Of a stretch of 64,000 bases of DNA, positions 37,960 through 49,720 are shown piece by piece. The DNA is from Chaunax sp. Z400 (taxonomy: Eukaryota > Chordata > Actinopteri > Lophiiformes > Chaunacidae): positions 18,488,650-18,552,649 of the forward strand of contig CM075197.1 of the NCBI GenBank assembly GCA_037577475.1, read 5' to 3'. Made by a program: the position numbers and the translations under genes. A model generated the notes under the pieces. It was not told where the DNA came from. It searched no databases and saw only the letters and a program-made list of their open reading frames with translations. How positions within the stretch are numbered: the stretch's first letter is position 1; each line of letters opens with the position of its first letter.

Positions 37960-40900
37960 TTCATCTAGAATTTGGCATGTTTTGAAGTTGAGCACTCTTT
38001 CCATGGCGCCACACTTACACTGCCTAACATTTAATTAATTTCCCTGCATTTATGCTTGGTCTTTGATTCTCTCTGAAAGCCAAAGTAAGCCAATGCACAA
38101 GTCAGTTTTTAAAAAAAAAATTATCATTGAATACCAATAAAAGTTCCTGCCAGGAAAGCTTGGCTAGTATTTGCTTTGCTCTCAACACAACTACATTTCC
38201 ATAAAAAAACATTATCCATTTACATTCCATTCATTACCAACTCAAGACATCTTTAAATGTTGCTCCAAATGTTTGGAAAAGCACAATTTGGGGGCATTTG
38301 GGGACATTTTATGACTTGCTTACTTTATGGTGTGGAATCTAAGACCCAGCACACTTTAATTTGACACTTTTTATAACTGACTTGAAAGTCTTCGATTTCA
38401 GGAGGGCTCAAAAGGGGGCCTCATCTCATACAATACTTATCATGCATTTTTTTTCTGGAATATCCTGCAGGCTGTAAATTGTTTATTAAACCCCAAAACA
38501 TGACTGTTTTGCAAACAATCCATCCATCATCCTGTTGGAAGAAATGAAATTACCTTTCTTCCACTCATGGACTTGTTGACATCAGTGGGCTACCTGTATG
38601 CTCAGAGAGGATAAAGGTGTTAGGAAAGCCTATGTGACTGTTGCACAGACAGCATGTAAACATCATCATATTCATTACATATAGGGCATGTAGTCCTATT
38701 TCAAACATGGAAACGGTGCTAAAGAAAAACACCTCTTGACATTTTTGGCCAAAAGCTGAACAATTATCCACCTAGGAGAGCATGTAGGAGCTAATGAGCT
38801 GTGTTTATCTTCTTACCAAATAGAAACACATGTCTAATTTCATCTAAAGTTACAGGGTCAGCATTACTGTAAATGTCTTTGGCATAAGCTCATATAAATT
38901 ATGAGCAAATAAAGAAGGTGCTGATAGGTTGGTTTACCACTGTGCTGTGTGTAAAGAGTGTAAACACTGGAATGCATCTTAGAAAATGAACAGACAAGAG
39001 TTCTAGTCTTATCAAGACAAGATAGAGTCGAAAGAGCTCTAGGAGTGTGTCGTTTTTCTTGCCCAAGTATCCTGCATACGTTATAAATCAAAACTTCAGT
39101 GTCAGGACAGGTTGAGGACGTCATTCACGGTCAATTTCCAGCAGCCGGCAGGGCTTTGATTAGAGCAGTAAATCTCCTCCTGTTTGTCTGTCGTCCTGAG
39201 TGAAAGGGCTGCTCAATGGTCAGCCCTCCATATGTTGTTGTCTTAAACTGGGCCTTTTGGAAAGGCCTTAATTTTCCAACACTGAAAGTGTGTGTAAATT
39301 ACAACATAATGATGATTAAAACATTTATATCTGGAATTTGATCATTTTTAAGAAAATAAATTGTCATGTAACTGTACTATTTCATCTAAAATGCTAATTA
39401 TAACTGTATCGTATCTGATGATCCATACTCTTAGTACTCATGTTTATGTGAGTTATACTTAAGTACATGTTTGAAATATAACATTAATTAATGCTCCAGT
39501 GTACTTAAAGACTGAACTGTCATAAAAGTCAGTTTTGACAGACTGACAGGTCATAATGAGGCTATTCCATTGCTTTAAAAAGTAGTACTAAAGAACAAAA
39601 TAAATAGAGAGAAATTCCTTAAATCCTTTTTAATATTAAAATGATTTAAAGATATTGGCTGTGCAGTAATGAACTTTTTTCTTAATTTATTTGTTAATGG
39701 TAAAAATGTTCATTGGTAGCCTTACAAGGGGCCAGTATAATATAGACAAGAAATAATAATGGTGTGGCAGAGAAGCAGTAGTAGCAAGACATTTGATGCT
39801 TGAGCAACAAATTGGCTCATTCTAGTAATGAGCATTGATCTAGTTCCAATAACAGAACAATGCTACTGAGGCAGAGCATGTAGAGAGTAAGACATGTTGT
39901 GAATGGAAAGATGCATGGTGTGTGCATATTTGTAATGTTCAGCTATAAGAATATATCTATTTTTTTATTTTCATTTTTGCAAAAAATAGATTAAACATTG
40001 GTTTGCCTTTGTAAGCAGGTGTCATTCTACAAGAACATCAGTGCTGCGGCACAGCTCTGGCATGTTCTCTTATCTGTGCTTGTGCCTCCTAAAGAGATCT
40101 CCGCTATGGCCTGAGAGTCTAAAGAACAGCAACAGAGTGAGAACAAAGTCCACGGTCAGAACTGTTCCACAATTCACACAAGATTGCTAGCTCTTGCCTC
40201 ATGTATATATAATTGATTGCTGAGGCACCACGGGACTCACATTCCCCCCACATCCAAAACTTGAGCAGAATATAATAAATGTTCAGGACTGCCTCATTAC
40301 TCCAATGCACACATGGGGAGTAACATTGCATCCCAACATGCATTTGACTGTTGTCCAAGCTGGCCATGCTCAGAGAGTCTATGGTCTTAAGTGCTCAGCC
40401 AGTAAACAAATCAGGGTTTATTAAATACACACTTGTCACTCTCCACTAGCCATGCATGGGAAAATTTATTTTGACAAACGTTGCCTCACAAGACTTGAGT
40501 GTCCCTAACTGACGCCAACAGATAAATACCTCTGGATTAGGAAATGGATTGAATTTAGCCAAGGTATGCTTTTAAAACATGGATTTCTCCATTATCCCTG
40601 TGGTCTATCTAAGGTCAATAAACAGTCAATGAGTGACACCTATAATTACTTAATCTAATTGTACTGCTTATGTTTAAATGTCCGACTACTGTACATTTAG
40701 GCTAAGTTAACTAAAAAGTGTCAGAACATTTTATTTACAAAATTGCTCATTACTTTATGGTTAATTAGAATGCTATACAGTGTGTGGAACATTGTGCCTG
40801 TGCCACATACAGTATAGCAAGCTAATGTCAGAATATTCAATTTTGGGGACTGTGAACATGCATTAAAATGTACTCATTCTGGTGAAAAGGTCAGACTGAA

Positions 40901-42230
40901 CAAATGGGAAATCTTTACTCATGTCTGGATGTATACAGCATGTCACGTTCATGTGACACTGTGCATACATTTACTATAAGTGAGGTCAGGAGGCTGGAAA
41001 TAGTCTCTTCACCATCTACTGGCTGTCAGTTGCTTAATTTTTTGGGCCACACAGAGGGAGTCCCCTTTCATACAGCCATCTGTCTGATCATTGTAATACA
41101 GCAGGGCCGCAGTGGCACAAGTGAGTTGTCCAACCTGCCAACCAAAAGAGGTTTGATTTGGCAGCAGAAAAAAAAACAGTAACCCTGTGTGTTTGGGTGT
41201 GTGTGTGGTGAAGGAGTCGAGCTTGCCAGTGCAAGTAGCAGTACTGTATGTTGCTAATGCTGCCAGGAGAAAGGATTGCAATAGCAGTAATAAAAGATTG
41301 AAGGAGAGTTTGGGTTATTCTTTATTCAAAAAGATCTTAGTCTGTTACCTGCTCTCCACAAAGGCAGAACGAATGTGTTAGACCACAGAGCTGCAGTAAG
41401 AGGTTCCAGACTAGCAGGAGACCTCCACTGTTAGTCCCAGAATGCACACATGCACACACACACAGACACGCGCCAAGTCCGTGGCTGGTCTCTCCATGTA
41501 CCAGTGAAAGCATGGTCTTTGAGGCTAGACAAAAACACAGTGAAAAGGAAGGAATGGTAATAATAACGTGTATTTCATTTATTTTGCACTACTTTAGCAG
41601 TTTTGCTCAACTCCTTCACAGATTCAGTGTTTTAATGGCGCATCCTGGACTTTGTCACAGTTGACAAAAGCAAAAACAAAATGTAATAAATTAATGTTTG
41701 GGTTGTCGAGACTTTTTCTTTGGTAACTGATCCCATATGGTCAGTGTCACATGTAATCTAAGCAACAGGTCCACAGGACACAGCCAGGTAGATGGAACAG
41801 AGCCCTACAAAAAAGAAAATGAGCATCCCTGCACAATTTTCACATTTATTAGTATTTACATTTAAAACGGGCCCAGCCTGTCCTTGTGTAAGTCATACAG
41901 CAAGACAGGGTTGTTTGCATTTCATGTGAGGCTGCAGTGTGGGCGTCTCTTGCTGTGTATCTGTGTTCATGCTAGTGCCCTAACACTTTTGTTGGCAACA
42001 CTGACTTAACTTTCTAAGAGGAACTCAATAATTAATTAAGAATTCTTTTATATTTTGTCCCCTCTTTGTTTCCTATTGGTATTCTCTCTTTACATTTTGT
42101 CTCCAATCAACTTTTAACATCTCTCTTTTTTCTTCTCTCTTGTGGGCTGAGTCATTACCATAACAACAGGGTGAGGCACAAAAGCCCCATGGGCATGTGA
42201 CAGAGTTGTGGGATGAGGGCACATGGACTA
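37960..42230. other. Non-coding stretch, no gene recognised
   Basis: A+T-rich unique sequence with short openings at 38864-39124 (minus), 40119-40367 (minus), 40904-41182 and 41009-41281 (minus), none recognisable. The last two are antiparallel over the same bases. No repeat family is recognised apart from short CA-rich words near 41449-41470. Confidence 0.5.
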
Positions 42231-42240
42231 GGAGAGAGAG

Positions 42241-42280
<40 letters not shown>
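42231..42280. repeat. (AG)n microsatellite
   Basis: An almost pure GA run with a CGAG and a GGGAG interruption. It is a polypurine tract that can form triplex DNA. The Arg-Glu-rich and Ser-Leu-rich ORFs over it on opposite strands are only the translated repeat. Confidence 0.95.
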
Positions 42281-42281
<1 letters not shown>

Positions 42282-42985
42282 CTGGCCATGCTAATATCTG
42301 CAGCTGGGCCTTTGGTTTTGTTCTCTATGCAGCTGGGCTGGATGAGAGAGCCCAGATTCCAACACACCCCCATCGGCATAAATCTTGCCATGCTTGAGAC
42401 TGCAAACACTGCAACAATGCCACTGGGTCATTCTATGCCAAGTCGGCTGTGTCTGCACATACACGCTCACATGCATGCACATGCACACAAATAAATTGTT
42501 GTTGTGTGGGTTTGTTTGTAGCTAACAAGGCGTTTTTTTGTCTTGTGGGGTGCATATATTAATCGTTTATCATTTGTTCAGTCCGAGGCTAAATGAAAGT
42601 CCAGACAATGCTGGTTATTCCTTTCACTCTCATTGGCAGTGTTTATAAGAGAGTGTTATGTGCAAGACACAGCTCCAAGTTCATTTTCAATGGGGGTTCC
42701 AAAATAATCAAGTTATTCCTTGTCCTTGCAACTGCAGTTGCAGTTGAGATAAGGTTGAGTGATGACTTTTGGAAAGAAAAAAAAGAAACAGATACCAGAT
42801 ATACTGCAAAACTGTGACAATCAGATGTGCTTTCCAGCCTCAGACATATTCAGACTGCAGACCACGGACTGCTCTATCATAGCAGTGGAATGGACCCCGA
42901 CTGAATCAGCATTGATTAAAACAAAGCAACGCTCAGCCACACTAACAAACTTGTTCCCAAAACATTTGTTCACAGTTTTCAGCCG
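42281..42985. other. Non-coding stretch
   Basis: Unique sequence with short unrecognised openings (42593-42817, 42759-43004). Nothing else is supported. Confidence 0.5.
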
Positions 42986-43290
42986 ATCATTAATAACCCC
43001 ATAAAGAGCCCTTTATGTCTGATTGGACAGTGTCACTTTTTGGAGTCAACTTTGATGAGATGAATGTGCGTCGTGAGCCTGAATGCTTCGCAGCTGGGTA
43101 CGAGCCGGGTGCTGGTGACAGCGGGTACCAGGGCACAAATCCCATGGCAGAAAGGGCATCTTTGTTTGGCCCAGGTGCTCTCTGGATGCACTGCCCCAAC
43201 ATCCTGTGCAGCTTCATTCATTATGCATGAGTCGTACATTTAAAATCATGAGCTTCCTGTCAAAAGCCAGAAAGGGCAGGCCTGGCCAAG
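42986..43290. promoter_or_regulatory. Candidate conserved non-coding element
   Basis: Moderately G+C-rich complex sequence with CTTTGTTT (SOX-like) at about 43160 and an ATTATGCAT POU/octamer-like word at about 43219-43227. Three short openings overlap here on both strands (42990-43217 minus, 43015-43230 plus, 43033-43239 minus), none with a recognisable domain. The lack of stop codons in several frames reflects base composition. Regulatory function is inference. Confidence 0.22.
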
Positions 43291-44560
43291 TGCGCTTTCT
43301 GTGGCTTCAGAGGAAGAAAAGAAGCGTAACATTTTCAAGGCTCTGAAAAGGCCTAACATGAAGGCCATTGTGCCATGGGCAAGTATTGCAAAAAAACACT
43401 TTTCGGCTTACTGGGACACAACAAGGCCTCATAAGGTAGTAAGTTCTTTCAGTTCTGTTTACATGTGCTTTGACAGTTCCCTACCTCCTCAGCAGGCACT
43501 GTAAATATGCATTGCGTGAGAGACACTTTCACGGGTAGCAATTTGTCATCAGTGACTGCCATAAGGAATAAAAATGCAGTGTCGACTCCTCTCATGTGCC
43601 CCGCTGCTCCCATGAGAAGATGTGGCTCAGTAATTACAGGGGGATTACAATAATCTACGTTTGGAAGCGTATCCTCCCCCTAGCCTTTGTGCCTCAGCAC
43701 GAGATGAATCCAGTACAATTAAGCCATTTTGTTTCACTGCATGACTGTTCATTAGCATTATCTACACCAGTGGCTTCAGCTCTCAGACTGGCTCCCCCTC
43801 AGGTTCTCATCATTGCATCAGTTCCCTTGGTTACAGCTCAGTCTCCCAGAGTCTGGGGTCAGCAGGGTCAATGCCTAATGATGTGATCAGCCTACTAAAG
43901 TTACTCCTGTAAGTATCTGAACTATCTCAACAGAGAACGCTCTTCAATTCTGGTCATATCCCGTTATCCTTATTCTGTATCACCAAAAACAGTAGAGTAA
44001 CATAAATGTCTAATGACTTACACATGATGCATAGTCAGTGCAGTAGTAGTTTCACGCCACTTAGCACTGGACCAGCAGGGTGCCACACCTCTGGTAAAAG
44101 GGATCAGAACCATACGCAACAGTGATAGCCTGGAGGAGCTTCTCACCACGCCACCAGTCAATATTCCAGGACCTGAGCAATTGGCTCATGCAAAGATGCC
44201 ACATGTGGGGGCATTAATCATTAAAGAGACACTTCTGCTGACTGTCTGGGGATAGAGCAGACCTCTTGGCTTCCTCTAAGCTTGAAATGATCATCTGGGG
44301 CAACTCAGCACAGTTTGGCTTTAACAGGATTTGGGGAGTGTAATGCCTTTATCTGGGTTTACAAGGATGAGACCATATAGCAGCTTAAGATGATACCTGA
44401 GTTGTGATTCTGGTGGGAGAAATCCTCATAAAAGTAAAAACATTAGGAAACAAGAGAATTCAGAGATCCCAAACCCCAACCAAGGCATAGCATTCCCCAC
44501 AAAGGGTCCATTCTACCCACAAGTTACATTCATAGTTTTATGCAACACCGGTGTTTAGAT
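43291..44560. other. Non-coding stretch with a CTCF-like word
   Basis: Unique sequence. CCAGCAGGGTGC at 44072-44083 matches 11 of 12 positions of a commonly used CTCF core. The 96-codon opening at 43596-43886 is unrecognised. A donor shape (CCT before GTAAGTAT) near 43909 has no clear exon. Confidence 0.4.
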
Positions 44561-44706
44561 TCTTTCATGATGGAAACATGCACCTGGAACTTGGATCCAT
44601 CCAGAGCATGTGTTGTAGGGAAAATAGTTGTTCCCAAAGAATCTGCATTTCCTGTTCCAGTGGGTGGATTCTTCCCAAAATTGAATCATCTGTACATCTG
44701 TACATT

Positions 44707-44738
44707 AAAAGTTTCATGCAAATCTGCATGAAACTTTT
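44707..44738. repeat. Perfect 14-bp inverted repeat, 4-nt loop
   Basis: AAAAGTTTCATGCA at 44707-44720 is the exact reverse complement of 44725-44738, with AATC between. It lies inside the interspersed repeat. The left arm matches the repeat's own body module and the right arm is its inverted copy. Confidence 0.93.
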
Positions 44739-45066
44739 TTGAGTTCAATGGCTTCCCACAGGGTTCTCACTATTCTCATATTTATCCGGATCTACTCCAT
44801 AGCTCAGTGGTTGCTTGTTTGGGTCAATGCTCACAATGTTCCACCCAGTTTCCATCAAGTGCTTTAGGCGTAATTACAATTACAATTAATGGTCAAAAAA
44901 AAAGAAAAAGTTGCCCCTTTATCCGAATCCACTCCAAAAATTAAAGCATTCTTGCCAGGCCAGTGCTCAACCCTCCCACCAACATTTATGAAAATCTGAT
45001 GAGTAGTTTTTGTTTAATCCTGCTTAAAGACAAAAAAAAACATAATTCTAACACACTTTTACTTGC

Positions 45067-45120
45067 AAATAAATAAATAAATAAATAAATCAGTCAATCA
45101 ATCAATCAATAAATAAATAA
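45067..45120. repeat. AAAT/CAAT tetranucleotide tail
   Basis: AAAT units, then CAAT units, then AAAT units. Its position at the end of the interspersed repeat fits a retroposon tail that later expanded. Confidence 0.85.
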
Positions 45121-45544
45121 GGCAACCAATTTAAATAATTGGATGGTTTTGGTTTATTGGTCTTTATTCCCAAACACTTAGCAGAAGTACTCATATTCTT
45201 TTTTTTGGGAGGAGATAGGCAGGATTTGCTTTCCAAAGAGTTCTGGGGCTTTGTAGGACCTTGTCCCCAGTCTACTGATCAGCAAGTCTTAACCTGATTC
45301 CTGTCACCCCTCATCTTAGTCCAAATCTGGGGCCAGACATAGAATATTGGCAGGTGATGAAATGAAGGATATACCACCCACTGTTAGTTACAGATTTAAT
45401 CATGAGCTTTTCATAAAACAAGCAGCAGCAGAGCAATCCTGTTTGTTTACACTATTAAAATAAATAGCATTTTGTAATGCTCTAAATGGTGCCTTGGAAT
45501 AGTTAATTCAAGATAACTTATCCAGGAATGTAACATCTGCATGT
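45121..45544. other. Non-coding stretch
   Basis: Unique sequence between the repeat tail and the (CA)n tract. Nothing is recognised. Confidence 0.55.
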
Positions 45545-45554
45545 GCGCACGCAC

Positions 45555-45620
<66 letters not shown>

Positions 45621-45635
45621 GCACGCACACACGCA

Positions 45636-45717
<82 letters not shown>
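45545..45717. repeat. Long compound (CA)n/(CGCA)n microsatellite
   Basis: About 170 bp of alternating purine-pyrimidine sequence. CA arms flank a central block of GCAC units at about 45617-45656. The alternating tract with embedded CpG is a classic Z-DNA-prone sequence. Five overlapping ORFs of repeated Cys-Val or His-Thr over it are translation artefacts. Confidence 0.97.
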
Positions 45718-45721
<4 letters not shown>

Positions 45722-46475
45722 ACTTCTCAGCTCACAGCAGGGTGTGTCAATATTTAATTGAGCCTCCAAGTTTGACTTTCATTTGCTATCCTGACGAGCT
45801 GTCATATTAAACATGTTATTGGTATACACTGAGATCACCCATTAGTGAAATGGAAAACTTAATTTGGCAGCAAAGTAGATTCCACTGTGAGGTCAGTGTC
45901 TGGGGGCCAGGATCTGGATCACTAGCAGCCTGCTGTGGGTCTTTCTGTCAACTCCCACATTCTAAGCCAGCTACCCCCGGCTGCCATAGACGAGATGTCC
46001 AGTCATAAGACCCAAAAAGAATGGCATCAGTCACACTTTAATGGATCCTGGATTATTGTGCCCTCATCCCTCCACCCCACGGAGCCCAAGGCTGGGTGGT
46101 TGACTCCACTGCAGTCTCCACCAGGAGCTGCCTATGGCTTTCCTTGTGACCCTTACTCTCGCCTGTGGGCAGAATCAGCATGATAGCCACTAACCAGAGG
46201 GCCAGACCCTGCTGTGTCATGGCACTTCATGGCCTCAATTTTGTCAAATTAGTAACCAATTTTAACCCTTGTTCTTTGAGACCTATAATCACATGGAAAG
46301 CACAGAGGGCCCGGTTTTGCCCATGCAGGAACAAAATGACTCACCCACATTCTGCTGATAACATTCTTTCAGCTCAAGACTGGGAGGAAGTCAGGATGTT
46401 TTTCACATCCAAATCAACTTAATCATATTGTCTAAAATTTTCAATCATTTCAGGCAAGATAATGGATAGGCTATA

Positions 46476-46480
<5 letters not shown>
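45718..46480. other. Non-coding stretch
   Basis: Somewhat G+C-richer unique sequence. Openings at 45935-46183 and 46165-46422 are unrecognised, without convincing splice borders. Confidence 0.5.

Positions 46481-46525
<45 letters not shown>
46481..46525. repeat. (AAT)n microsatellite
   Basis: About 15 perfect AAT units in one direction only, unlike the self-complementary tract at 27991-28069. Confidence 0.95.
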
Positions 46526-49195
46526 CTTATTTGCCTCAAATTAATGTTTTTTCTATAATACTGATGTGCAAATGAGGGAAGAAAGAAATATTGAAAACGT
46601 TTTTTACAGTTTGATTTGAACAGTCACAGTAGCTCTATACCAATGATATTTCCACATGCATCTGTAGCATGTAAGATGATGCCTCTATCTTTAATAATCT
46701 TTATTATCCCCATTAAACAAATTAAAAATTTCTAAATTGCTTTGGTAGTCTCATAATAAACAGCTTATTTGCTCTCATTGGCCCACATTAAAATATAATG
46801 CTTTTTAGGAGAATTAACTTTGACAAAAAAAACAACAAAAAACTCATTTAGCATAAAATTGGTTTCAAAAGGCTGACAGATAGAGATTATTGCAATGACC
46901 AGCAAAATAACAGTGCAATGTTATCTGAGCTGCTCAATGAAGTAAGAACAATTAACTTCTGTAAAGGCAGCCTCTCCGACCAAGAGGCTGCTATCTGATC
47001 ATTGGTACCACTTAGTGGGGACCTGCTGAGACCTCTGTTTATGCATTAACTGGGCAGCAATAATGAGCACTGGCCTCTCACAGTGCATGAGTCAAATCAA
47101 ATTCCCTTGCCAATTAGAAGGAGATTTACACGAGGCCCTGTAGCACAGAGGCTAATCTTCTTGGGCGATCTACGGTGTTGCTGCACTAAAGCAACCTCTT
47201 ATATTCTCATGGACCACTGGTGCTAGCCCTCGTGGTGGGATTTGCTTCTGTTTTCATATGTTTCTGAAGGATTGGGAGGCTGGAGCCAGTCTGTGTGTTA
47301 GCGTCCTGCTTGTCGAACAGACCTGGCAAATGGCCCACTCAGGACATCTGACCCTGTGGATTTTTTCGTTCTTCTGTGAGGTTTTTTGGAGCTAGCAGTT
47401 TCCCTTTAGCAAGGGCTAAAAGGCTCAATAGGGTGGAAAGCAAAATATTATTATAAATCTCCTGGACGCCAGGTTGCATAAAAGGTTCCACAGGCGTTTG
47501 CATCAAACCTGGACTTTTGAGACCACAGATTCTGTTTTTGTTGCCATAAAACTGCCCTTTCCAAAGAAGTACATATATGTATATTCCATTTGCTTGACTC
47601 TTATAAATTTAAATGAACTGGGAAATCAAGTTTGCTCTCCAAAGAAAAACAGAAAGCTAAATATATTAGGCATATGAATGTAAAGATCTATCCATGGATT
47701 AGTACTTACTGCGGGTGTAAGTAAATCACAGTAAATCAGTAAATCATTCATCAGGACAGTTATTTTATTAATTATTTTATTTTGGTCAAATCAATTATTT
47801 TAATTAATTTTAAGGATAATGTGTCACGGTTTCGATGTGATATGTGATAGTGGAGGTGACCCCATCTTAAAAGGTTGTGTCTGGGCTCAGAGATTATCTG
47901 CCATGCTGTCATGGCAGCCAGGGGCTCCTATAGCATACTTCTACTCTATGGAAAACAGAGACTGACCCTAAGAACTGAAGACCTGCCTTGTTTACTGATG
48001 CAGGATACCTTTCGCAATTCGACTTGGTCCTAGGGTGTGGTGTCTTACAGAGGGGCAGACCAGTTTCCCCTCTGGATTCCTTTCCCTCTTTGGTTGATAG
48101 CAGTGATTACAGGCTAGTTTGTTTGGTTGTGTGGTCGCAGTAATTGCAGGCTAGTTGTCCATCACTGGTGGTGAAGGGAAGTGAGAACATAGAGCATCAA
48201 AAAGAAAGGATCCATTTAATCGGTAAGGTGAAAAGGTGGATTCTATGAACGGGCTCCTTAACTTGCCCTGATTGCAAAAAAAGGTTGAGCTCTTAGATAA
48301 TAAAATAAGTCAAAACAGTGTTTTGACAGTACAACTAGTTGTGAGATTACTTCTTACAGAACATACATTATTTGTGTTGTTTATTCTTTATTTTTTTTCT
48401 GTGTGGGAAGAAATCACTGTTATTTTACTCCTTGTTTAAAAGAAAAGTATCATTGAGAGACTGCTTCAGCCATCAATCACTGCATTAATGAGGCTCCCCG
48501 GTTACATAAATGTAACAAAAAATGTTCCAATGATATTTGAGGGTGTGAAGTTATATAAGGCTGTTTATAACTCACAGCTTTATTCACTGCTGGGGCTTTC
48601 AGAGGTGGGTACAGGGCCACTGGGGAGCTGCCTGAGTTGGAAAAGCTATGAATACCGTTTACCACATTCCCAGCCTTATAAAGAAAACCCACAATATGGA
48701 CACACGTATGTCAGCATGTTGTGGGAGTAAACTGAAAAACTGTCTACAATATACATAAAATAATTTAAGAATAAACTGGTGTATACTGTATCAGTATTTC
48801 CGATGATCAAGTCTTGAATCTTGTGATTTATTTCTTGTGCAGTAAATCATTGCAGAATTAATTAAACCTAGCTAACAGTCTTTCCCTGATATGATTTGCC
48901 TTCATGACTTTATCAGTGGCCAGGATTAAGTCTGTTTGCTTATGGACAAGAATGCAATTAGCAGAGTCACACTCACTGATCAATGCTGGTATATCACTAG
49001 CAGTCACCCATGAGCAAACATGTTTTTCTTTTAAACAGATAGGAGAGGAATGTCAAATATGACCTGAACTTCAAATAGTTGACTGCATCTGTTGGGCTGT
49101 TGTTATGTAAGAGAAAAATATCCATTATTTCCCATGTAGTCTGACTGAAAACATTCATGTAGTCACCGGTTTAATGTGTGCTCACAAAGCTGCAG
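46526..49195. other. Non-coding stretch, one denser block
   Basis: A+T-rich sequence with a more complex block at about 46970-47170 that has TAATTA-less but CCAATTAG and TTATGCATTAA words. It could be a conserved element, on weak evidence. Openings at 47474-47677 and 48488-48730 are unrecognised. Confidence 0.45.
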
Positions 49196-49720
49196 AGTCT
49201 ATTTGTCACCCCACCTCAGTTCTCATCTTTCTGTTTCAGGTGAAGAATAGATATGGAACCCCCTGCTGCTTTGCCAGGTGACCTCATCATAGCGCGGCCA
49301 ATTAGCCCACACTCTTGCAAACAAAGGTCGGCCAAGTGAAAATGCCAGCGCTGGTTCTCACAGTCACCCCGATAATATCTCTGTCCCCCCAGCCCCACAC
49401 ACATTGACATGGAGCAGTCACACAGATAGAGTTGCAAATGGACATTTCTATGAGTCAAAGCAGGGGAGGTGGGACACTGGACATCCCCCCAGCGGACGCC
49501 TTGTTCTCTCATTAATTGATCGCTACTTGATCTTCGATGGTGATTCAGGGGTACTCTCTAGGGCAGGCCACTAGTCTCTGTGATATGTGTGGGAACTGTG
49601 TGGAGGCCACGAAGGTGCACCTGCTAAATGGCCATTTCGGCCTATTCCCCCAGCGTCCCGCCCATTGTTAGGGATTTATATTCTGTTTCCTTCTCAGATG
49701 GCCACACAGTAGCGGACTAG
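49196..49720. promoter_or_regulatory. Candidate conserved non-coding element
   Basis: G+C-richer complex sequence with CpGs in a generally CpG-poor setting. It contains GGCCAATTAG at about 49298 (CCAAT and homeodomain words) and CAAACAAAGG at about 49318 (SOX/TCF-like). A strong acceptor (TCTTTCTGTTTCAG) ends at 49239. The 38-nt segment to 49277 before a weak GT is open, but 38 is not a multiple of three and the donor is poor, so I do not call an exon. A 98-codon minus-strand opening at 49216-49512 is unrecognised. Confidence 0.22.

Larger units (their letters stand above)
44640..45120 (+). mobile_element. Teleost interspersed repeat (SINE/LINE 3' end type)
   Basis: The segment contains modules that I recognise from a very common fish repeat. 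These include a variant of TCCGGATCTACTCCA near 44790 and of ATCCGAATCCACTCC near 44921, CCCTCCCACCAA near 44970, GAAAATCTGATGAGTAG near 44991, and TTTAATCCTGCT near 45014. It ends in A-rich sequence and an AAATAAAT/CAATCAAT tail at about 45067-45120, as in retroposons with short tandem tails. At least two diverged copies of the GTTTCATGCAAATCTG-like module occur (about 44711 and 44985), so it may be a nested or rearranged insertion. No coding frame is kept. The 5' border and the family name are not determined. Confidence 0.6.

Noticed and set aside
40220..40245. REST-site-like GCACCACGG
   Set aside because: Only the left half of the consensus matches; the right half is absent.
42155..42494. 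Arg-Glu-rich and Ser-Leu-rich ORFs
   Set aside because: They are translations of the (AG)n microsatellite.
44072..44083. CTCF-like core
   Set aside because: One mismatch at an informative position and no way to judge occupancy; kept only as a remark in the surrounding stretch.
45447..45810. Five overlapping Cys-Val or His-Thr repeat ORFs
   Set aside because: They are translations of the (CA)n tract in several frames.
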